The notes: generated from the letters alone by a model not told the origin. Shown: positions 33,180 through 41,981, counted from the first letter of the stretch. The stretch is DNA of 64,000 nt from Bacteroidota bacterium (GCA_018267915.1 JAFDXN010000033.1:1-64000); one strand, 5' to 3'. A program made the numbers and translations.

Positions 33180-34109
33180 ATGAACACAAACATTTTTATC
33201 GACGTAACACAGTTAAAGCCAACAGAGAAACACCCTGCGATCTTTGATGCATTTGACAGGATATCGGAGGGGGAGGCTGTCATTATTCACAACGACCATG
33301 ACCCCAAACCTGTTTATTACCAATTACTCAATTTGAAAGGGAACTGCTTTTCATGGACATATCTTGCGAAAGGGCCGGACATCTGGGAAATTGAAGTTAA
33401 GAAATCCGAACCGGTTGAAGCTGTGGAAACGATAGGACAAATAGTGCGCAAAGACATACGAAAGGCTGAAGTATTTAAAAGATTTGGTCTTGATTTTTGT
33501 TGCGGCGGGAAGAAAACTGTTGAAACCGCCTGCAGGGAAAAGGGCGTCGACGCAGAGGAGGTAAAGATGGCACTATCGAGGGAAGGTGTCGCTGCGGCAG
33601 CACACAACTACGACCAGTGGAAATTGTCCTTTCTCGCTGACTATATTGTAAATGAGCACCATGACTATGTACGGAACAATACCCAGCTGATAAAAGAACT
33701 GGCTGAAAAGGCGTCCTTAAAGCATGGCGAGAGGCAACCGGAACTGGTAGAAATAAATAACAGGGTAACCACCCTACTGTGCGAGCTGGCAACACATATG
33801 CGAAAGGAAGAAGCCATTCTGTTCCCATATATAAAGAGCCTTGAAGCAAGCGATGGTAAAATAAAGATCGGTTTTGCAACGGTACAAGACCCCATATTGG
33901 CGATGGAGAGCGACCACGAATTGGCCGGAGAGCTAATGCGAGACATCAGGAAGCTGTCGCACGAGTACACTGCACCGGAAAACGCATGCAATAGTCAAAA
34001 ATTGCTCTACTTCAAATTGCAGGAATTCGAGAGCGATCTTTTTCAACACGTGCACCTGGAAAACAATATCCTTTTTCCAAAAGCAATATCAATAGAACAG
34101 AACAATTAG
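33180..34109 (+). CDS. Iron-sulfur cluster repair di-iron protein RIC (ScdA/YtfE) with DUF2249
   Basis: 309 residues, longer than the common 220-240. Residues 1-80 form a DUF2249 domain (IFIDVTQLKPTEKHPAIFDA, then NDHDPKPVYYQLL). Residues 80-135 form the ScdA_N domain with FGLDFCCGG. Residues 150-305 form the hemerythrin-like domain (IVNEHHDYVRNN, LATHMRKEEAILFPYIKS, AMESDHELAGELM, FQHVHLENNILFPKA). The protein repairs FeS clusters damaged by NO. It ends the nor operon and faces the nos operon across a terminator. Confidence 0.9.
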   Translation: MNTNIFIDVTQLKPTEKHPAIFDAFDRISEGEAVIIHNDHDPKPVYYQLLNLKGNCFSWTYLAKGPDIWEIEVKKSEPVEAVETIGQIVRKDIRKAEVFKRFGLDFCCGGKKTVETACREKGVDAEEVKMALSREGVAAAAHNYDQWKLSFLADYIVNEHHDYVRNNTQLIKELAEKASLKHGERQPELVEINNRVTTLLCELATHMRKEEAILFPYIKSLEASDGKIKIGFATVQDPILAMESDHELAGELMRDIRKLSHEYTAPENACNSQKLLYFKLQEFESDLFQHVHLENNILFPKAISIEQNN

Positions 34110-34128
34110 CCCGGGTTGAATAACATAA

Positions 34129-34157
34129 AAGAAGGGGGGCGTTGCCCCCCTTTCTTA
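34129..34157. terminator. Bidirectional terminator between nor and nos operons
   Basis: Stem GGGGGGC / GCCCCCC with a GTT loop, extended by A/T pairs with a T-rich end. It separates the RIC gene (+) from nosY (-). Confidence 0.85.
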
Positions 34158-34173
34158 TCTGCCATGCAGATAT

Positions 34174-34941
34174 TTAAAGGTCTTTTTTTCTGAACTTCAG
34201 GGTAGCTATCAACAAGGGCACTGTTACCCAGAACATCATACACACTACTGCATAAATACTGCCTGCTGCAGAACCAAGAAGTTTTTTGAACAAGGCCCCG
34301 GAGTATCCCATCAGCACCGACACATCGAGCTGCAGCAACATTAGTATGCGGGAAAGGTCTATCGGGTTAAGTGCGACCAGGCCAACAATAGGCTTATCTA
34401 TCGGGTAATCACTAAATGAGTATATAAACGTTAACAAGAGTCCGTCAAAAAGCAGGGAGAAAAATAGCGAAATGACAATAGCTATCCCAATGCCGCGCGT
34501 TTTGTCTTTGCAAAGCACGAATATCAGTAAGGCCAAACCGGAAAAGGTAAGCGTAAGTAACAATCCATTCACCAGCAATACCAATGCAGCCACCTGCTTG
34601 GTCAATATAAGCAGGGGCAACCCAACGCCGATCGCATACGCGGCACACAAAGACAGGACAAGTCCCGTATATTCGGCTAGCAGTACTTTATTTCTTTTTA
34701 TTGGTTGCGCAAGCAGTAGCTCTATAAATTCAATAGAATTGAAGAAGTATATAGTGGCAAAAAGTATACTGATAAGCGGGACAAACAGCAGGGTAATGTT
34801 CATGAGGCTCAACAATCCTTTTGAAGCATTGTTGTCCATATTCAGTACACTTATTGAGATCACTGCCAGCAATGCGGTATATATCAATATTGTCTTATTG
34901 CGCAGCAGGTCGAGGCTGACATACTTTATTATTGTTTTCAT
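34174..34941 (-). CDS. nosY: NosY, ABC transporter permease of N2O reductase maturation
   Basis: 255 residues with six hydrophobic segments (e.g. ALLAVISISVLNM, MNITLLFVPLISILFATIYF). The motif ELLLAQPIKRNKVLLAEY is typical of the NosY/ABC-2 type. It forms with NosF and NosD the complex that serves CuZ assembly on NosZ. It is the last gene of the operon and overlaps nosF by four bases. It is preceded by the terminator only downstream. Confidence 0.87.
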   Translation of the reverse strand: MKTIIKYVSLDLLRNKTILIYTALLAVISISVLNMDNNASKGLLSLMNITLLFVPLISILFATIYFFNSIEFIELLLAQPIKRNKVLLAEYTGLVLSLCAAYAIGVGLPLLILTKQVAALVLLVNGLLLTLTFSGLALLIFVLCKDKTRGIGIAIVISLFFSLLFDGLLLTFIYSFSDYPIDKPIVGLVALNPIDLSRILMLLQLDVSVLMGYSGALFKKLLGSAAGSIYAVVCMMFWVTVPLLIATLKFRKKDL

Positions 34942-35678
34942 GATACGCAGTTTTTTATTGGCAGATCATATTGCATCATCCGGGCTACTACCTTATTCAG
35001 TTTCGTTTCGCCGGTAACGTCCTGCAATTCTTCCACCGACCTGTAAAACATGAGCTTGCCGTCCTGCAGGTACACTATATGACTGGTGAGCCCCTCAAGG
35101 TCGCTAAGCACATGCGATGTCATAAGCACCAGCTTACCCTTACTTAATTCAGAAATGATCTTTTCTTTGAGCAGCTCGCTGGAAACAGGGTCAAGGCCGG
35201 CGGTAGGCTCATCAAGAATAAGTATTTCGGGTGAGAAGAGGAAGGCCAGGCAGGCGCTCACTTTTTGCCTTGTACCGCCCGACAGGTTTCGCATCGTCTT
35301 ATTTCCGATCTTATCTATGCCAAGGCCGATAATGAGTTCATCATCATATTTTGTGCAGTCCTTACGGAGCTCCTTGACCATATTGATTACTTGTTCGATG
35401 GTCATATTATCGGGGTACCTACCAATTTGCGGCATATAGCCGATCATCGAACGATAAGAGCAGTCGCTGCTTACGGGGTTACAATCTATTTTAATGGTTC
35501 CCTTTTCCGGTATAACTAAACCTAATATAGACTTGATAAGTGTTGTCTTTCCGGAACCATTCGGCCCCAGTAACGATATCGCCCGTCCACGGTCAAAGCC
35601 AAGGTTGATGTCGTCAAGCGCTTTAAACCGGTTATACGATTTGGTTAAATTATTTATCTGTATCATTTCAGGTCCCAT
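34938..35678 (-). CDS. nosF: NosF, ABC transporter ATPase
   Basis: 246 residues. Walker A GPNGSGKTTL near residue 33, Q-loop MPQIGRYP near 80, signature LSGGTRQKVS near 133, Walker B ILILDEPTAGLDP near 153. It binds ATP and drives NosY. It overlaps nosD by 16 bases and nosY by four, so translation is coupled. Confidence 0.93.
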   Translation of the reverse strand: MGPEMIQINNLTKSYNRFKALDDINLGFDRGRAISLLGPNGSGKTTLIKSILGLVIPEKGTIKIDCNPVSSDCSYRSMIGYMPQIGRYPDNMTIEQVINMVKELRKDCTKYDDELIIGLGIDKIGNKTMRNLSGGTRQKVSACLAFLFSPEILILDEPTAGLDPVSSELLKEKIISELSKGKLVLMTSHVLSDLEGLTSHIVYLQDGKLMFYRSVEELQDVTGETKLNKVVARMMQYDLPIKNCVS

Positions 35679-36898
35679 TTTTTCATCATTGGATGGTCGT
35701 CTTTCAACTGTTCGGGTATTACGCTGGGCAATACCTTCTCGACCTGGTCCATAATGTCAGTCAAAAAACTCCGGTATAATATCATCGTTACCGGAACACG
35801 CTCCGTAACGACGGCGTAGATGCTTACCGGGTAATAGGGCACGTCGCCTGTTTTGTCTTTATCCAAGTCGTAACCATCATATTTATCCCAATAATTATGG
35901 TCGAACGTGTTCAGCATCATTGTTCCATTTGTGGCCACATCAAACGAATTTGCCTGGAAGTTATTCCCTTCAAACATGTTGGCATTGCAACTGGCCTGTA
36001 TTCTCATTGCCCAACCGTTCTCATCAAATTCATTATTGGCCACATTGATGCGGTTCGTCCCTTCCATGTAAATAGCAACTGTGTTCTTTGTGAAGTAGTT
36101 GTGTTCTATTTTGCTGTCCGATATCTCCTTTAATAATATCCCGTAAGCCGCATCGCCCCAATTGTGACGGAATGTATTGTTCAACATTATCACATTCTTT
36201 GAAAACATAACCGCGACTCCGGCGCCGTTGTCTACAAATTGATTTTGCAGGTAGGCGTCGTTGCTTGAGAACATGAAGTGCAGACCATAACGCACATTCA
36301 GTATAGAGATATTGTGGCTGATCTTCGAATCAGTCACAAATTCAAAGTAGATGCCATCACGATGCCCGGAAATTTTGTTATTCCTGATAAGCAGATGGTT
36401 ACACTTCCATGCGTGAATCCCATTTCCATTGTTTAGTTCGTCCTTCGCGTTGGCCAGTGCGATATTATTTAAGATGGCGCAGTAGCTACTATTCTGAAGA
36501 TAGATACCATATGTGTTATAAAGAAGTAAGTTATTTCGCACTATAACATGCGACACATTCTGCAATCTTATCCCAGCCATATCGGTCATACTAGACCGTC
36601 CGGTATTTTGTACCTGGAGGCCTTCGATAACTACTGAGTCGGCCGTAATAAAAAATAACTGGTACTTTTTGCCACCGTCTATCACCGGAAAGTCATCGCC
36701 TTTAATTGTCAGTTTCTTATTTACAAGGATGTCGTGCTCTTTATAAAGGCCCTGATGTACTATTAGGGTATCGCCCCGGTCTGCCTTATCGATGGTAGTT
36801 TGCAGGTTGCCCTGCCCCGGATAAACATTAATGGTAGCGCCCTTTGCCTGAAATGCGACTGAAAAGAAGATGATGGTAATAAGATTTCGCGATAACAT
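35663..36898 (-). CDS. nosD: NosD, periplasmic copper-site maturation protein
   Basis: 411 residues. A signal peptide (MLSRNLITIIFFSVAFQAKG) is followed by the CASH/parallel beta-helix repeats typical of NosD: IDKADRGDTLIVHQGLYKEH, then repeated N-x-I/V-x(4-5)-GI-type turns (YGIYLQNSSYCAILNNI, RDGIYFEFVTDSKISHNI). It assists insertion of the CuZ cluster into NosZ in the periplasm. One base separates it from nosL. Confidence 0.93.
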   Translation of the reverse strand: MLSRNLITIIFFSVAFQAKGATINVYPGQGNLQTTIDKADRGDTLIVHQGLYKEHDILVNKKLTIKGDDFPVIDGGKKYQLFFITADSVVIEGLQVQNTGRSSMTDMAGIRLQNVSHVIVRNNLLLYNTYGIYLQNSSYCAILNNIALANAKDELNNGNGIHAWKCNHLLIRNNKISGHRDGIYFEFVTDSKISHNISILNVRYGLHFMFSSNDAYLQNQFVDNGAGVAVMFSKNVIMLNNTFRHNWGDAAYGILLKEISDSKIEHNYFTKNTVAIYMEGTNRINVANNEFDENGWAMRIQASCNANMFEGNNFQANSFDVATNGTMMLNTFDHNYWDKYDGYDLDKDKTGDVPYYPVSIYAVVTERVPVTMILYRSFLTDIMDQVEKVLPSVIPEQLKDDHPMMKKWDLK

Positions 36899-36899
36899 G

Positions 36900-37328
36900 T
36901 TATTCTACTTTATCCCAGGTCAAAGTATTTTGTTTCAGGCTGTCCGCTAGGCGTTGCGCTGTCTCCTTTGATGAAAAAGCAGCATAGTGTCCGTTCATGG
37001 GACTGGTAAAAAAATCATTTTGGATAAACACGGCCTTCGAAGCGTCTAAAAAGGTGGTCGTCGTTCCCTCATAGGGAGCTACGAAATACATTGCTTTTGC
37101 ATCCACCTCATTATGCTCTTTAAGGTATTGCCTCAAACAATGAATATCATCAAATTTATACGCCCTACCCTTCCCTGTCAGTATCTCTGCAGCGTAACGT
37201 TTGTCGACAATGGTCATTTTGCAGTGCGTACAGGCATCCTTTCCAAAATCTATTGGCTCGAATGATGCTTTGCACGAGATCAAAATAACAAGCGCGACGT
37301 AGGCAATGATATTTGTCTTCGTTCTCAT
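36900..37328 (-). CDS. nosL: NosL, copper chaperone lipoprotein
   Basis: 142 residues. The signal ends in a lipobox-like LISCK. The metal motif CTHCKM lies near residue 35, followed by KRYAAEILTGKGRAYKFDDI and HC (Cu(I) ligands Cys and Met). It delivers copper to NosZ. It overlaps the upstream membrane gene by four bases. Confidence 0.92.
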   Translation of the reverse strand: MRTKTNIIAYVALVILISCKASFEPIDFGKDACTHCKMTIVDKRYAAEILTGKGRAYKFDDIHCLRQYLKEHNEVDAKAMYFVAPYEGTTTTFLDASKAVFIQNDFFTSPMNGHYAAFSSKETAQRLADSLKQNTLTWDKVE

Positions 37329-37903
37329 TTTGCTTTACGTTTTTTCCATTCCAAAAAAGACACACTCACCAATATTGCACCGGCTACTATGAAGAACCAA
37401 CCAGCAATATGTGGCTGTGATAGCACCTCAAAATTCAATAGTTTCTTATAGCCCAAAAGCGGAGGCTGGTAAGCCATGCCGGGCACCTGTATTGGCGCCT
37501 GAGGATCGAGGTTGTGGCCATAATCATACTCCCATTTATAAAAGTCGTAGAAAGAGAAAATGGAAATGACCATGAAAATACCGGCCCACACGTAATACCA
37601 TATCTTTCTATTCAGCAGCAATACAACGATGCCCAAGCCCATGAAGATCATCATGGTCAGAGGCAGGTAAACAAATTCCTTAAAATCGGCTTTATGAATA
37701 GTATGCATACCGATGTAGTGATTAAGGCCGTTTATGACATCTACATCGCCCTTTACATCGTTTATCCATATGGTCATCGTAAGGCCGCCGGGGTACTGCG
37801 GGGCTTTCAGGTCTATGCGCCACATAGGATAGAACCAAAGCGTTACCAGGCATAGTATCACCGCGATAACGCTTATTTTTCCTAATGTTGTCAGTTTTTT
37901 CAT
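37325..37903 (-). CDS. Membrane protein of the nos operon, function unknown
   Basis: 192 residues from ATG 37903; ATG 37909 is an alternative. Four hydrophobic segments (ISVIAVILCLVTLWFYPMW, VYLPLTMMIFMGLGIVVLLL, YYVWAGIFMVISIFSFYDF, AGWFFIVAGAILVSVSF) and several His residues (INGLNHYIGMHTIHKADF) are seen. Its place between nosZ and nosL is typical of clade II nos clusters in Bacteroidota, in which this protein has no assigned role. It may handle electrons or copper. The hairpin at 37920-37944 lies between it and nosZ. Confidence 0.75.
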   Translation of the reverse strand: MKKLTTLGKISVIAVILCLVTLWFYPMWRIDLKAPQYPGGLTMTIWINDVKGDVDVINGLNHYIGMHTIHKADFKEFVYLPLTMMIFMGLGIVVLLLNRKIWYYVWAGIFMVISIFSFYDFYKWEYDYGHNLDPQAPIQVPGMAYQPPLLGYKKLLNFEVLSQPHIAGWFFIVAGAILVSVSFLEWKKRKAK

Positions 37904-37919
37904 GATCATTATATGAAAT

Positions 37920-37944
37920 GGCAGCACCCCAAAAGGGTACTGCC
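37920..37944 (-). promoter_or_regulatory. Intercistronic stem-loop downstream of nosZ
   Basis: Two short stems GGCAG/CTGCC and ACCC/GGGT with one mismatch. There is no T-run. It may stabilise nosZ mRNA or limit read-through into the accessory genes. Confidence 0.5.
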
Positions 37945-37954
37945 ATTGATAAAT

Positions 37955-39931
37955 TTATTTTGCTGCTGTTGTATTTGCGGGTTCTGTATTACCAGTACCA
38001 TATTTTAAAGGTACATTGGCTCCTCGTGGCGACACACGGAGGTATCCCTGCATCTCCTGGTGCAATGCTGAACAGAAGTCTGTGCAGTAGAATGGGTAGA
38101 TTCCTTGCTTGTCAGGTACAAACTTTAAGGTAACTGTCTCGCCCGGCATCATCAACAGTTCTGCATTGGGGTTATGTTTTATGGCAAAACCATGGGGTAC
38201 GTCCCAATCCTGCTCAAGGTTGGTAACATGGAAGTAAACTTCGTCGCCTACGAATACCCCTTCAATATTGTCAGGAGTCAGGTGTGACCGTATTGCGGTC
38301 ATATATACATCAACCCTATCGCCGCTTCGAACGACCTTCGTTGCCTTCTCACCCATTGATACATAAGGGTTATGATTCTTGTTGATGTCATATATTTTGA
38401 GGCTCTTGTCTTTGATCAGACTTGCCGGGCATGCCTGTGCATAGTGCGGCTCTCCGATGGTTGGAAAATCGAGCAAAAGCTGCATTTTATCGCCGGATAT
38501 ATCATAAAGCTGAGCAGCCTGCGCCAGTTCCGGCCCTGTAGGCAGGTAGCGGTCCTTAGTGATCTTGTTGTAAGCTATCACATATTTACCCCATGGCTTT
38601 TTGGTATCGCCGCCGGGTATACACAGGTGACCTACAGAATAGTAAGTAGGCACGCGGTCCAGAACTTTCAGGTCTTTAATGCTCCACTTCACTACTTCAG
38701 AAGACAGGAAGAACGATGTATACGCATTACCCTTACCGTCAAATTCGGTGTGCAAAGGACCAAGGCCGGGCTTCTGAACTTCGCCATGCAACACCGATTC
38801 ATATTTCAGTACCGGAATACCATGATATTCACCTTCAAATGACTTATTAGCTATTGCCTGCGTCATTTTTGTAAATGAGAACACGGGGATCAAAGCGGCC
38901 AGTTTACCGCTGCCTACTATGTACTCACCCGTTGGGTCTACGTCGCAACCATGTGGCGATTTAGGACATGGTATCATATATATAACATCTTTCAGCTCAG
39001 CAGGGTCAAGTACCAATACTTCTGATTCAGTTTTAGAAGTTGCAGATTGGGTCTCTTCATTCCATACATTGTGCACATACTGCGTCTTCATTTTCACGCC
39101 CTTGCCTGCTTTTGCGTATTCCTCGGCTTTCTTCCAGTTCACAGCCACGATAAAATCTTTGTCTTTTTGCGATGCGTTTACCTCGAGGAGCGTATTTGCC
39201 TGCTCGGTATTATAAGTGGAAAAGAAGAACCAATCGTGCGAAGGACCTTTGCCAGCGTGGCTAAGGTCGAGGTTCATAGCAGGCAGCGCTATTTGGAAAG
39301 CGATATTCATATTGCCACTTGTCTTATCAACACTAATAAATGAAGCAACACTTTTAAAGTTCTCCTTGAAAGAGTTAATGGGAACATCCTGGTTGCCAAG
39401 CGGTACGCTGAAACGGGTACCCGCTACAACATATTCCGTATTTTCCGTAATAAAGGGAGACGAGTGGTTACCGCCACTATTAGGCATCTCCAATATTTCT
39501 GCAGTTCTGAATGTAGAAAGGTCAATACGTGCCACCCGGGGCGTATTATTGGCATTGGCAAATATCCATCGGCCATCTTGTTCGCCATTTGTCTGCGACA
39601 ATTCAAGGTGGTGCTCATCATCCCAAGGTACAAACCCGGCGCTGGTTGTGAGCATTGCTTTCGATTCCTCGCTATATCCGTAACCATTTTCGGGGTTAAC
39701 AGAAAATACCGGGATCACCTTCAGCAGGCGGCCTGAAGGAAGTCCATACACAGAAACCTGTCCGCTAAAACCGCCAGACACAAAATTGTAGAACTCGTCA
39801 TATTTCCCGGGCGCTACATACACCTTTGCCGCCGCATCTCCGCCTACAACCGATTCGGTATTTTTCATTTTACAACTCTGTGTAGCGGTTATCACGCCTA
39901 TTGCACACAGAATTAAAGAGAACCTATTCAT
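37955..39931 (-). CDS. nosZ: Nitrous oxide reductase NosZ, clade II (Sec/lipoprotein type)
   Basis: 658 residues. A lipoprotein-type Sec signal with Cys 20 (TATQSC) replaces the twin-arginine signal of clade I enzymes. Seven His fit the CuZ ligands: H107, H108, H156, H327 (SPHGCD), H394 (GPLHTEF), H435 (VGHLC) and H496 (EPHYAQ). The C-terminal cupredoxin domain has the CuA motif C616-x3-C620-x3-H624 with Met 627 (YCTDFCSALHQEM) and an upstream His (DVPHGFAIKH). It reduces N2O to N2 in the periplasm. It is preceded by a cytochrome c lipoprotein 25 bp upstream. Confidence 0.97.
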   Translation of the reverse strand: MNRFSLILCAIGVITATQSCKMKNTESVVGGDAAAKVYVAPGKYDEFYNFVSGGFSGQVSVYGLPSGRLLKVIPVFSVNPENGYGYSEESKAMLTTSAGFVPWDDEHHLELSQTNGEQDGRWIFANANNTPRVARIDLSTFRTAEILEMPNSGGNHSSPFITENTEYVVAGTRFSVPLGNQDVPINSFKENFKSVASFISVDKTSGNMNIAFQIALPAMNLDLSHAGKGPSHDWFFFSTYNTEQANTLLEVNASQKDKDFIVAVNWKKAEEYAKAGKGVKMKTQYVHNVWNEETQSATSKTESEVLVLDPAELKDVIYMIPCPKSPHGCDVDPTGEYIVGSGKLAALIPVFSFTKMTQAIANKSFEGEYHGIPVLKYESVLHGEVQKPGLGPLHTEFDGKGNAYTSFFLSSEVVKWSIKDLKVLDRVPTYYSVGHLCIPGGDTKKPWGKYVIAYNKITKDRYLPTGPELAQAAQLYDISGDKMQLLLDFPTIGEPHYAQACPASLIKDKSLKIYDINKNHNPYVSMGEKATKVVRSGDRVDVYMTAIRSHLTPDNIEGVFVGDEVYFHVTNLEQDWDVPHGFAIKHNPNAELLMMPGETVTLKFVPDKQGIYPFYCTDFCSALHQEMQGYLRVSPRGANVPLKYGTGNTEPANTTAAK

Positions 39932-39956
39932 ATAGAATATTTAAGTGTGAATTGAT

Positions 39957-40430
39957 TTAGTTTTTACCGTCATTTTTGCGCATGAACTCAAGTACGTGCC
40001 TTACTTCATCGTCTTTCAGATTTTGGTTGGGCATCCGCACCATGCATACTTCAAGGAGCGCTTTGGCATTTGCATCTTTATCCAGCATTTCGTCGGTATT
40101 GGTGGCGAAGTTCATGATCCATTCAGGCGCCCTGCGGTCTGTAACGCCTTTCCACCCAGGTCCTACCAGTTTTTCCGTGGACAGTTTGTGGCATGAAGCG
40201 CATTTCAATTCATAAATAGCCTGTCCCTGTTTCACCATCCCTTCATCCAGCGGATGGGTCAGTTCAACGTTCGTAAACTTGCCTACCCCTTTGGTGTCAT
40301 TAGCCGGCTTGGCGGCTTCTGGAGCCGGAGCCGGCGTGCTTCCGGCAGGTGCTTGTGAAGAATTACCACCGCAGCTAAATATGAAAATGCTGATGGCAAT
40401 TAAGGCTGAAAAAAGATGTTTTCGATTCAT
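39957..40430 (-). CDS. Cytochrome c lipoprotein, likely electron donor to NosZ
   Basis: 157 residues. Lipobox FIFSCGG (Cys 20) precedes a Pro/Ala linker. One haem c domain follows: KCASCHKLSTEKLVGPGWKG near residue 75, with the axial Met in CMVRMPNQNLKD. Small monohaem cytochromes beside clade II NosZ are usual and probably donate electrons. Upstream lie motif A and a weak motif B with the same spacing as before the fasciclin gene. Confidence 0.85.
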   Translation of the reverse strand: MNRKHLFSALIAISIFIFSCGGNSSQAPAGSTPAPAPEAAKPANDTKGVGKFTNVELTHPLDEGMVKQGQAIYELKCASCHKLSTEKLVGPGWKGVTDRRAPEWIMNFATNTDEMLDKDANAKALLEVCMVRMPNQNLKDDEVRHVLEFMRKNDGKN

Positions 40431-40495
40431 TTTATCTCGTTTTTTGTGAGCTATTAATTTTCATCTCAAAGGTGATACCGCGAGGCTCAGCAAAC

Positions 40496-40511
40496 TATGA
40501 CCGCCGTCATA
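40496..40511. promoter_or_regulatory. Motif A (CRP/FNR-like) operator of the nosZ operon
   Basis: TATGACCGCCGTCATA, perfect 16-bp palindrome, 65 bp upstream of the cytochrome c start. Confidence 0.65.
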
Positions 40512-40512
40512 A

Positions 40513-40532
40513 AACAGATAAAAAGGTCTTTA
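40513..40532. promoter_or_regulatory. Weak motif B of the nosZ operon
   Basis: AACAGATA-AAAA-GGTCTTTA. It is less symmetrical than the others, but starts one base after motif A exactly as at 27791. Confidence 0.4.
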
Positions 40533-40565
40533 TTTAGGCTGATTTTTATCATTGTGCAGGAGCCA

Positions 40566-40593
40566 AAAAAAGCCGCTAAAAAGCGGCTTTTTA
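40566..40593 (-). terminator. Terminator after the outer-membrane protein gene
   Basis: Stem AGCCGCT / AGCGGCT with an AAAA loop, flanked by AAAAA and TTTTT. It separates that gene from the cytochrome c-nosZ transcript. Confidence 0.85.
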
Positions 40594-40609
40594 ATTAACC
40601 AATTAACCA

Positions 40610-41527
40610 TTAAAAAAGAAAGTATATACCTGCCTCGGCTTTGTATTTATTCTTTACCATTCCGTCAGCATAATACTGCGCGATGGGCCTGTGGTAACCT
40701 AGCTGCAAACCGATTTGCCCGTAGTATGCCTGGATGCCGGCCGATGCATAAAGCTGGTGCCCGCCCGTCATGTCGTTACGTAACCTTGAGGTATAATTGT
40801 CATAGTCTCCACCCGACACATCGTACCGAAGGCCAAGCTGAGGTACTAATGTTGTTTTTTTCTGCTTGTAGCTGTAAAAACCAAGCAACCCTATCGTCAG
40901 GCGGTTACCATATTTATATCCATCACCGTTAGCTGTAGTCGCTGTATATGAGGCATCAAGGTTCAAACCGGTATTCTTGTGCATTATTGTGTAGTTGGTA
41001 TTGGCAAGGAAGTCGAACGAATGCGTTCCGGCTTGCATGTTGGGCAAGCCTTCTTCATACTTTATCTCATCCCGCTTATATGCGCCTGTTGGCAGTTTAA
41101 CGCCGCCTCCAGCCTGCAAATAGTGCCTCCACGCCTTTCCCGAGCAGGAATTGCCGAGTAAACGCACATTGGCCATCAGGGTAATATCTCCCACTCCGTT
41201 TACCTTATCGGTTCCTGAAGCTTCTACGTGCTTATTGACCACGTAAGGTACAAATGCAAATAACTGCACTCGCCCCACGTTATAGCGTCCCCATAGTTGT
41301 AAGGTATTATAGTACTGTTTTGACTCAGCCTTTGGATCATTTTCCCTCCCGTCCATGTCCGCACTTGTGAAATATCGGTTTTGGTACTGAAGGCCAATAA
41401 AATTGCTGTGCGACTGGGGCAAAATACCCAGGTATTGATTGCTTGCGGAGCAGCCACATAATGTGCAGGCCGACCCTACATTTGCCATACTTATCATTGC
41501 AAGTACGGCTATTATTAGTTTTTTCAT
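40610..41527 (-). CDS. Outer-membrane barrel protein with N-terminal CxxCxC
   Basis: 305 residues. The signal peptide (MKKLIIAVLAMISMANVGSA) is followed directly by CTLCGCSASNQYLGILPQ, whose three Cys could bind metal. The remainder is a chain of amphipathic strands with Gly and aromatic girdles (LQAGGGVKLPTGAY, LNLDASYTATTANG, VPQLGLRYDVSGGDYDN), ending YFLF. It resembles the MetA/transporter-like outer-membrane family. Its place between a Cys-rich small protein and the nos operon suggests copper import, but that is inference. Confidence 0.7.
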   Translation of the reverse strand: MKKLIIAVLAMISMANVGSACTLCGCSASNQYLGILPQSHSNFIGLQYQNRYFTSADMDGRENDPKAESKQYYNTLQLWGRYNVGRVQLFAFVPYVVNKHVEASGTDKVNGVGDITLMANVRLLGNSCSGKAWRHYLQAGGGVKLPTGAYKRDEIKYEEGLPNMQAGTHSFDFLANTNYTIMHKNTGLNLDASYTATTANGDGYKYGNRLTIGLLGFYSYKQKKTTLVPQLGLRYDVSGGDYDNYTSRLRNDMTGGHQLYASAGIQAYYGQIGLQLGYHRPIAQYYADGMVKNKYKAEAGIYFLF

Positions 41528-41570
41528 TTTTATTATTTGATGATTAAATTTTTAGTTTTTACCCACTTGT

Positions 41571-41957
41571 TTATTCATTGAACTGCCTTGGTGGTTTAAG
41601 CAATGAATTCATCAAACAAAACATGTAGTTAGAAGAACGTGCAGGATTGAATATCTTAAGTAGAGTAACATTGGGGACTTTGTAGACGATAACATCTCCT
41701 ATGATAAATACGGGAAAAAGAGAAGATTCGTCAGTCAAGGTCGACTTGTTCTGCGACCGGTCCGATCCTGTTACCGTATTCAGCTGTTTTTGTAGATAGC
41801 ATTTTCCGCAACATTTCATTGCAGGCTTGTTCTTGTTCACACAGTACTTTTTGGCTATATAATTTTTATTCAGTTTATACCACGCCAGCAGTTCCAGTTG
41901 TATAAAACTTTGGAAACAAAGGCTACACATGAGTACTATTGCTGTAACAACTTTCAT
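41571..41957 (-). CDS. Small Cys-rich secreted or membrane protein
   Basis: 128 residues. An N-terminal signal or anchor (MKVVTAIVLMCSLCFQSFIQ) precedes YCVNKNKPAMKCCGKCYLQK, with four Cys in 15 residues. The centre is Ser/Thr-rich and the C-terminus (VIVYKVPNVTLLKIFNP) is strand-like. No family name is recalled with certainty. The Cys cluster suggests metal, most likely copper, binding. It is the first gene of a pair with the outer-membrane barrel, behind motif A and motif B. Confidence 0.6.
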   Translation of the reverse strand: MKVVTAIVLMCSLCFQSFIQLELLAWYKLNKNYIAKKYCVNKNKPAMKCCGKCYLQKQLNTVTGSDRSQNKSTLTDESSLFPVFIIGDVIVYKVPNVTLLKIFNPARSSNYMFCLMNSLLKPPRQFNE

Positions 41958-41981
41958 TAACGCAAACGTACCGGAGCCGGA

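Noticed and set aside
33166..33185. A seventh motif B site before the RIC gene (AAAAGGACA)
   Set aside because: Only the left half is present; the AAAGGA is more simply the ribosome-binding site, and the gene is six bases behind the NnrS-like gene in one operon.
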